Shown here piece after piece: positions 58,081 to 64,000 of a DNA stretch of 64,000 nucleotides (the stretch's first letter is position 1; each line of letters begins with the position of its first letter). The notes under the pieces are model-generated. The model was not told the origin of the DNA, did no database searches, and was given only the letters and a program-made list of their open reading frames with translations. The stretch comes from Phlegmacium glaucopus (taxonomy: Eukaryota; Basidiomycota; Agaricomycetes; Agaricales; Cortinariaceae), in contig MU129986.1 of assembly GCA_015039465.1 (NCBI GenBank), positions 124,001-188,000 of the forward strand, given 5' to 3'. Both the position numbers and the translations under genes were made by a program.

Positions 58081-58715
58081 GCGCCACCTGCTCAAAGTAT
58101 CGCGAACCGGCCCCTCCCTTGTAGACCCGCAACATACCAGCCAATAGCTATTGAAAAGGTCGCCTTACTGAAAATCATGGAAGCACTTCTAAATCGGGAA
58201 ACAAACCCCTGCTCATAGCCCTTGACAGCCGTGTAATGCCGCTCCTCTGGCGCTTTACGCTGTTTGATTCCCAACCCCCATACAGCTTCTGTTTCGTAGT
58301 CAAACAGACAAACCGGATGAGCATCTTGACTGGCGTTATGCCGTATCCGCTCTTTCTCCGCCCACCTACAGTTACTCTGGCCGAGGAGACTAGGGGTAAA
58401 TATGGCCAGCGACTGGCCTCAACAGCCCTCCAGAGTACATCCGTGGCTCAATGCACTAATAGTATTGACACCAGTAAGTGCCATACATATTTCATTATCA
58501 CCACCAAAAATACATGACAGCGAAAATAATCATAGATGGCATAATGCTGATACGACTGTAACATCGGAACAATGAGCTTCAGGTACTGATTAAAATTAGC
58601 ACAACTTGAAGACTAGCTCACTCCGAGTAGATATGGAGAGCACCTAATCCGAATCCATTACGATCCCAGTAGATCCTACATTTCCAACTGGAACGCCCTT
58701 GGCCCCCATCCTTAC

Positions 58716-58974
58716 ATGTGTGTACGTATAGCATTGGACATAATTGGACGCACTGGAACTCATGACATTAGCAGACAATCCGGTGTGCGTGGTGCCGAAT
58801 GGCATCACGTTAGCAACCCATATTACAATATCAGACGCTCAGTGGAAATGCCCAGCAATCAACTCATGTACTCGAACACATCATTGGCGAACAAACAACA
58901 CGCATTCATCACTAATGCAGTCAGTGTCTGCAGAGATATATTTACTGCTGAGGCGCACGGTCTCCCATACATGT
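58716..58974 (+). CDS. Possible 5' exon of the orphan membrane protein
   Basis: Open frame from an ATG at 58716 to a strong donor GTAAGCTC at about 58975, phase 2, compatible with the acceptors just inside the next frame. Its translation (DIIGRTGTHDISRQSGVRG, FITNAVSVCRDIFTAEAHGL) has no known motif and no signal peptide. A second open frame overlaps it, so coding status is unproven. Confidence 0.3.
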
Positions 58975-58996
58975 AAGCTCATAGATCATCGTTCCG

Positions 58997-61366
58997 ATGG
59001 GACAATTTCTGACACTACCTGACCATACCAGTTTTCTCAACAGATACCTGTCAAATCTTCATGGTGGTTCCATTGTAAATGGAGTCAGGGGCGTAGCAGT
59101 CGGAGTGCTTATAGCTCTCACAATATTCATATCGACGCACTACGGATGCAAGGTTTATAATGCAGGGACAGAAGGGATGAATACTTTGCACCAGCTGGAG
59201 CTTCCCGCGCCCAAACCGAAGCCTCGTCCAGATAACCTTCGTAGCGTTGATGTAGCCCCATCCAACACCACGTTCAATTTACCCGTAGAATCCCGGGGAA
59301 ACCACAGCCATCCGTCCCAGAAAGGATGTTCGATGATTCTGGGCATCATGCTCGGGTCTCTCCACAAGCAAGTGCTCGCCATGCAACGACAACAATGGTT
59401 GTGGAATACACCGACATCTGTGGCCTCTACTGCTCTGATATTTTCGGGGCTTAGTTACCTACCACGAGTTGCGGCTCAGACTGATAGCCCTGCTTTTCGT
59501 ATCAACTTGAACTCCAGTCTGCCCACGGGGGTGGTCACACTTGTGGGCATCCTTGCCCTCGGATTCAATGCGTGGCTACAGGGTGGCATTGATACTGCTC
59601 CACAGGTTGTTCGTGCAACTCGCTACATCTTTTCCTTGAAAAACTTGTCAGGTTTGGGCATCGATCTGGCGTCAGACTCCAGCAACACCTATCTCACCAT
59701 ATCTTCATTTTCTCACAAGCATTTGACTTCTTTCATTTTGGACACCGCCCAACGCGGCCTTTTCCATCGCAAATATTGTGCCCTGGTAGGTACAAAAGGA
59801 GTGCAGGAGATCCCACGTGACATGCTGCCCTCTAAGAAACTCGGGTGTCCAGCTACAGGGTGTCGATCCACCGAGAAGTGCCGCAATATCTCATCTGTCA
59901 CCAAACTCCCTTTACCAACGGTAGCCCGTTACAAGGTCCTGACCCCAGATGCCCAAAGTGTCGCTTTGCTTGAAGGCATGGCAAGCTACTATGACAAGCT
60001 TCGCCCGATGCCTTTATTTTTGGTCCACGGCTGCATCTTTCCCCTCCGCAGTCTGGTACATCTTCCACTTCGGTTTTGGATCAATCCAGAGGTGCTCGCC
60101 GAAGATGAATTCACCGAGCTCATTGCCTTGCACATTAGATGTCCGATGGATTGTTTTTCCACCTTACGGCAATGGTTCAGTGGCGCTGATGTTTGGGATT
60201 GGGTGACGACCATAGAAGCGAGTGATGCCTCTTATACGGTCGCCAGGGCTCTTCAATGTAAAGACAGATTTCGATTCGAGCAACATGACCCTACTATCCC
60301 ATGGCCATCAAAGGATGGATCAACATGCGCACTTTGCGAAGGGGCAGCACGCAAGGACAGGGCGACTGCCAGTCGTGCAATGTTCAAAGTCGCCTTCTGG
60401 TTCACGCAGTATGCATTCTATCATGAGGCTTTGTATCACGATGGTGTAGTCATGCGCGGTGAAAAAAACGACACAGCAGCTGATGTCGTTTTGGAGATAC
60501 TCAACAACCAAGCCGCTACCATGCAACGCACCAATGCAGCAGTTTTCAGCCAGTTGTCCAGGAGGGGCACCTTCCTTGAATTCCCAACATATCCACTTAG
60601 CATAGAACATGCTGCTAGCATTGCCGAGATTGTTGCTGCGTTCATACTGAGCATGGTGGCCGACCCAGGAATTTGGGTAGCTGCGACGGTTGCTCGTCAA
60701 ATCACCGTGCGCGTGTTGGTATCTGAATCAGGCCGAGGCTTGCCGCTGGCACAGCGCTGGAGTTGGTGCTGCTTTGGGCGCTTCCCCATTTTTGATGCTC
60801 CCAGAACCCAAGGGATTGCAGTATGGGGTTATTCGAGGTATAATTCTTTGGGCGCCGTATTGTATGGCTGGCTGGCTATCGCAGCTGCATTGGCGGGAAC
60901 CGGGCTGCGCAGCCAGGCAGCTCAACTTCAATGGTGTACAAACTTTGGAATTCATCTATGGGTCGGATGGGTGGCATATGGTGCCGTTGTCCTCGTCGTT
61001 CTAGTATCCTTGGTCCTGTCGCTGCTAGGGCCATCCGAACGTAATGAGCACAATGCACGTGCGGGACCACTGGCCGCAGAAGTGTCATTGTTGAAATTTA
61101 CCCCATGGAAAGTGGCACGGTTATTCGGAATGGCATTTGCAATTGTCTCCGGCGCGTTAGTGCTGCTGTACCCATCTATTAGATGGCTTGGATATCTTCC
61201 TGAGGTCGCCAGCATGATTCTCTGGTTTGGATCAGAAGAATATACATACAGCGCCGGATATACTGGGAGTGCTACTGCGGTGGCTATCTTTGCATCTGGG
61301 CTCGGTGGCATCTCTCGAGGCTTCCAGCTAAAGGTTCCCTTTAGCTGTTTGACTGTAGTTGGATGA
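58997..61366 (+). CDS. Orphan multi-pass membrane protein, 789 aa or longer
   Basis: A single open frame of 2.37 kb without introns, unlike all other long genes here. About nine hydrophobic segments: VRGVAVGVLIALTIFISTHY, TALIFSGLSYLPRVAA, VVTLVGILALGFNAWL, PLFLVHGCIFPLRSLVHLPL, IAEIVAAFILSMVADPGIWV, SLGAVLYGWLAIAAALAG, WVGWVAYGAVVLVVLVSLVL, LFGMAFAIVSGALVLLYP and ATAVAIFASGLGGISRG. Between segments 3 and 5 lies a large soluble region with Cys groups CPATGCRSTEKC, RCPMDCF and CALCEGAARKD and several Trp. I recognise no family. The ATG at 58997 may not be the true start: the sequence CCATACAT/GTAAGC at about 58975 is a strong donor, in phase with acceptors at ACCAG or CAACAG near 59030-59042, so an upstream exon (open from 58716) could replace the first 15 residues or so. 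Function unknown. Confidence 0.7.
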   Translation: MGQFLTLPDHTSFLNRYLSNLHGGSIVNGVRGVAVGVLIALTIFISTHYGCKVYNAGTEGMNTLHQLELPAPKPKPRPDNLRSVDVAPSNTTFNLPVESRGNHSHPSQKGCSMILGIMLGSLHKQVLAMQRQQWLWNTPTSVASTALIFSGLSYLPRVAAQTDSPAFRINLNSSLPTGVVTLVGILALGFNAWLQGGIDTAPQVVRATRYIFSLKNLSGLGIDLASDSSNTYLTISSFSHKHLTSFILDTAQRGLFHRKYCALVGTKGVQEIPRDMLPSKKLGCPATGCRSTEKCRNISSVTKLPLPTVARYKVLTPDAQSVALLEGMASYYDKLRPMPLFLVHGCIFPLRSLVHLPLRFWINPEVLAEDEFTELIALHIRCPMDCFSTLRQWFSGADVWDWVTTIEASDASYTVARALQCKDRFRFEQHDPTIPWPSKDGSTCALCEGAARKDRATASRAMFKVAFWFTQYAFYHEALYHDGVVMRGEKNDTAADVVLEILNNQAATMQRTNAAVFSQLSRRGTFLEFPTYPLSIEHAASIAEIVAAFILSMVADPGIWVAATVARQITVRVLVSESGRGLPLAQRWSWCCFGRFPIFDAPRTQGIAVWGYSRYNSLGAVLYGWLAIAAALAGTGLRSQAAQLQWCTNFGIHLWVGWVAYGAVVLVVLVSLVLSLLGPSERNEHNARAGPLAAEVSLLKFTPWKVARLFGMAFAIVSGALVLLYPSIRWLGYLPEVASMILWFGSEEYTYSAGYTGSATAVAIFASGLGGISRGFQLKVPFSCLTVVG

Positions 61367-62259
61367 AATTGGAGGGGCGCATAGACTACCTATACCATTT
61401 CTTCCCCGGTTTTGTACCATTATGATTAATTATAACCTTTCGGCCGTCTTTATATTTTCACTTATGCGCCTTTATCTTTCAAAGAAAGTTATATTTTCAT
61501 CTTCACCGGAAATTATCTGAAAGCACACGCTACTAGCGTATCCCCATCGTCGGTGCGGTCAAACTCAGGACACCAAACTTTAATGATGTGCACGAGTCGT
61601 TGTAACAACATCGATCTAACTTTGCCGGGCCGTGGCCGTCGAAGCACTATAGCCATCAAGATCTGGGCAACTTCAGCCCAATCCTTCCTCTGCTGACTAG
61701 AATCTCCCAGAACGCCAGGCTCAGAGGAAGAGAGAGTAAGGCCATCGCCAGGAACTCGACTAATTGTTGTGTCTATTATAAATCGAGTGTGGAAGATATA
61801 ATTTGTCGACTCTCACTAGTAGGCATCCATGGCAAGCCCTTGATAGACTCCGCTTCTTTAAGCCGTTTTCCGAAGAACATGTCAGTTGTTCCTTAGACCA
61901 GTGACCCATCCCTCTGAGGTGCGCCGAAGGCGCGGAATCGAGGTTCTCCATCATCCGCGACGCCTCATTCTATGGCTGGTTACAAGTCTAGTTGCTCCTA
62001 CAATTCCAGCAGCACGATTGGTAAAAAAATCGGGCAGTTGCGTAGGCAAATTGTCAAACGTTCCATATCGAAAACGAGGAATCTGGAAAAGGGAACATCA
62101 CGATTGGCCCACCAACACCGTTCTTTTCAGCATTCAGCGGTTTAACCAACAATCATGGTTTATTAATCGGCATTCGAGCCACCCTACTGAACATTTATTG
62201 TCATGGTTGACGCACTTTTTACGATTTGTGCCATTCCAATCAAGGGTTGATGTTTTCTC
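61367..62259. other. Convergent intergenic region
   Basis: 893 bp between the orphan membrane protein stop and the TMEM97 stop. It includes a possible hairpin GTGCGCC-GAA-GGCGCGG near 61920. Open frames on both strands are short and unsupported. Confidence 0.5.
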
Positions 62260-63032
62260 TTACTCCCACTTCTCTTCCTCCTTTTTAATCGCAACTTTTA
62301 CCAGCTTGTGTACCCGCATGCCCATATCCACAGCCATAATAAGCGGAATCAAGAAGAAGGGTATATAACTGGACAATAGAAGTAAGCGCTGAGAAGCGGT
62401 GATGCTTGGCAAGTTCTGTGCAAGTGTTTCGGGGGTCGTTTCAGGAGTTTGGAGGATCTGAAATACGCATGGGAGGGTAGTGGTTGCGGTTGAGGCGGCA
62501 TAGAGGGCAAGTAGGGGGTATATTGTCCAGGAACCTGAACGGGTCAGAGTGAGTATAACTGAAGTAGCATGTGGGATGAAAGAGGTACCTTTGTATAGTC
62601 CTCGTAAACCTAGGAAGAACACCGGCAACTGGAAGAACCTCGAATGCAGGATTAGTTGGTTTTACATTGGGTGGAGATGGGGGGAAGACATACAGTTCTA
62701 AGAAGAGGAAACTCTTGAACCATGTTAGGTGAGAGCTGTCACCAAAAGCACCTGAGACGACGCCTATGAGAGGGTCGCGTGACATTCCGATGTAGAACTC
62801 TATGGGGACGCGTAGATAACTTGGGGCCTTGTAAAGGGCCTGCAAGTCTATGATAAGGGTCGCAGGGATATGCGACTGTGTTGAAAAAGAGTCATTCATA
62901 GAGTTGGAATTGTTAGGAGGCAAGACTTGCCGCGAAGAAAAGGTAGTAGAGGAGATCTAAAGGCCGAGCAGTGAGTGGAAGACTGGCGTAACGGGTGTAA
63001 GTACTAGTTTGTTTTTCGTAGTTGACGAGCAT
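62260..63032 (-). CDS. EXPERA-domain membrane protein, TMEM97/sigma-2 receptor family
   Basis: Four exons, 63032-62931, 62875-62694, 62638-62589 and 62534-62260, give 202 aa. Sequence: SLPLTARPLDLLYYLFFA/SH, IPATLIIDLQALYKAPSYL, PIEFYIGMSRDPLIGV, WFKSFLFLEL/FFQLPVFFLG, LRGLYKG/SWTIYPLLALYA and SYIPFFLIPLIMAVDMGMRV, which is the four-TM EXPERA fold with conserved Asp of RPLDLL, Asp of LIDLQ and ELFFQLP. The tail KLVKVAIKKEEEKWE is lysine-rich, like the ER-retention tails in the family. TMEM97 binds oxysterols and takes part in cholesterol trafficking; EBP is a sterol isomerase relative. Intron 1 must be GC-AG (GCAAGT...ACAG), since only this restores the motif FFxSHIPATL in phase. It is divergent from TRM82. 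Confidence 0.9.
62876..62930 (-). other. GC-AG intron in the TMEM97 gene
   Basis: 55 nt, donor GCAAGT and acceptor ACAG. The GT donor two bases further in is out of phase, and no other AG lies nearby, so the GC donor is the only way to keep the reading frame. Confidence 0.8.
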
Positions 63033-63140
63033 CGTTCCAAGGAGAGAGGAGGATTGTAATAGTAATACGTGGAAGGACGCGCCCACTGGTAGTCATCACG
63101 TGGGATTATAAAATTCCAATGAAAACATTTTCAGCTCACG
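63033..63140. promoter_or_regulatory. 108-bp bidirectional promoter of TMEM97 and TRM82
   Basis: Space between divergent start codons. It contains CACGTG at 63097-63102, an E-box of the type bound by bHLH factors (palindromic, so it could serve both genes), and TATAAAA at 63107-63113, oriented for TRM82 and only 27 bp before its ATG. Confidence 0.6.
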
Positions 63141-64000
63141 ATGTCCATCTACCCTCATTCACGTCTCTTCATAGGAGCCACGCGTACAGTGGACATAGCT
63201 GGTCCTCATATACAGGTCTTTGAAACAACGTACGCACTCTGAAGCCTCACTCCCAAACCAAACCACCACATCTAGGACCAAAAAAATTTCAAATAGGACT
63301 GGCCATCTTCTTCACTCCACGGCATTCATCGATGAAGAACAAAAAAGGTCCGTGATCAAGTCGGGTCACGTAAGATGTGCGGCGATCGATAGGGAATTCA
63401 AGTATCTGATTACTTCGGGAGAAGATAAGATGTTGAAAGTTTGGGAATTGGAGGGATTGAGATTGTTGAGTGAACGGTACGTTTTGTAAAGAAGTTGATA
63501 GATTATGAACTGAATATCTCCATAGCGAACTCCCTAAAAAGCCTACTTCTATGGAATTCACCGCAGATGCACAAATTATCATCGTCTCTGACAAATTCGG
63601 AGATATCTTCAGGCAAGTATGTTCTCTCCCATCCCTTTCCCTACACCCATCTTAAATAAAACCTTTAGCTATCCATTCGTCTACGTACCGCTCACAGTTA
63701 AGCAGCAACGGGATGCACTCTCGTCCCATGAAAATCCATCAGGAGGGCAATTGATCCTTGGCCATGCATCTCCGCTTAATGCATTCCTTCTTGCCACCGA
63801 TGAAAAATACATCGTCACTGCAGATCGTGATGAGCATATTAGGGTCAGCTGGTACCCTAAGGGATATAATATCGAGATGTATTGCTTGGGACATCTCAAG
63901 TACGGTTTCTTGCTCTCACTTCTTCGAGTTTTTTTTAACAATGTTATTTTTATTTATTAGGTTTGTATCTGCTATCCACATCCCAAGGTCAGATCCTGCA
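63141..64000 (+). CDS. TRM82: tRNA (guanine-N7)-methyltransferase WD40 subunit Trm82, 3'-truncated by the window
   Basis: Trm82 is the non-catalytic WD40 partner of Trm8, which makes m7G46 in tRNA. From ATG 63141: MSIYPHSRLFIGATRTVD, HIQVFET-T/TKKISNRTGHLLHST in phase across a 46-nt intron, then RSVIKSGHVRCAAIDREFKY with LITSGEDKMLKVWELEGLRL (first full blade), ELPKKPTSMEFTADAQIIIV with SDKFGDIFSYPF, and LILGHASPLNAFLLATDEKY with IVTADRDEHIRVSWYP-KGYNIEMYCLGH. The motif DKFGDIFSYP and ADRDEHIRVS-WYP are Trm82 signatures. The gene runs off the right end after FVSAIHIPRSDPA. Confidence 0.93.

Larger units (their letters stand above)
56758..58715. other. Intergenic, AT-rich with homopolymer runs
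   Basis: About 2 kb. The first 700 bp hold long A and T runs and probably a 3' UTR. Around 57787-57807 GTTGAAC is repeated nearly three times in tandem, and 58069-58080 is a run of 12 C. Open frames of 60-160 codons occur on both strands but none shows a family motif or matching introns. Confidence 0.5.

Noticed and set aside
57480..62000. Transposon carrying the orphan membrane protein
   Set aside because: I looked for inverted or direct terminal repeats and a transposase or reverse transcriptase and saw none; not excluded without computation.
1..64000. CRISPR arrays, bacterial operons or riboswitches
   Set aside because: No regularly spaced repeats, and the intron-rich gene set is fungal nuclear DNA.

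Overview
The window is nuclear DNA of a filamentous basidiomycete, most likely an Agaricomycete. Nearly every gene is cut by many short GT-AG introns of about 45-70 nt, intergenic gaps are often under 300 bp, and the proteins (a fungal TOR kinase, Arp8, an R3H-SUZ protein, an F-box/RCC1 protein, a Pus1 type with a fungal N-terminus) fit that group. I see no CRISPR array, operon of bacterial type, plasmid or phage. All assignments come from reading translations and splice sites by eye; no database search was run.

Layout. 1-10.3 kb: the 3' part of the TOR kinase gene (+), then ARP8 of the INO80 remodeller (+). 10.8-14.4 kb: a RING-finger protein (-), then a poorly supported small gene (-) in a gene-poor stretch. 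14.4-21.2 kb: a C2H2 transcription factor (+), a 2.5 kb empty stretch, and an F-box/RCC1 SCF subunit (+). 21.6-30.3 kb: an intron-bearing tRNA-Pro(AGG) (-), a disordered unknown protein (-), an ELMO/CED-12 protein (+) and methylenetetrahydrofolate reductase (-). 30.3-31.4 kb: an intergenic region with a cluster of TCCGGA-centred repeats. 31.4-43 kb: a disordered protein with a KEN box (+), DNA polymerase delta subunit Cdc27 (+), a Nudix protein with a degenerate Nudix box (-), an AVT-type amino-acid transporter (+) and an R3H-SUZ RNA-binding protein (+). 43.2-48.4 kb: RPB4 (+), PUS1 (-), xylulokinase (-). 49.3-56.8 kb: a tiny protein resembling a carbohydrate-binding module (+), a WD40 protein with an N-terminal cluster of SUMO-interacting motifs and an AT-hook (-), a Gfo/Idh/MocA sugar or dihydrodiol dehydrogenase (+), and an unknown protein (+) whose reading frame begins 15 bp after the dehydrogenase stop and in the same frame. 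58.7-61.4 kb: an orphan multi-pass membrane protein. 62.2-64 kb: a TMEM97/EXPERA protein (-) and the 5' part of TRM82 (+), sharing a 108 bp promoter.

Most genes are housekeeping genes with no shared pathway. Two loose functional links are xylulokinase with the possible xylose dehydrogenase 5 kb away, and two tRNA modification genes (PUS1, TRM82). The observations most worth a second look are the single-stop tandem pair at 54.6 kb, the SIM-rich WD40 protein, the orphan membrane protein, the small CBM-like protein and two GC-AG introns.
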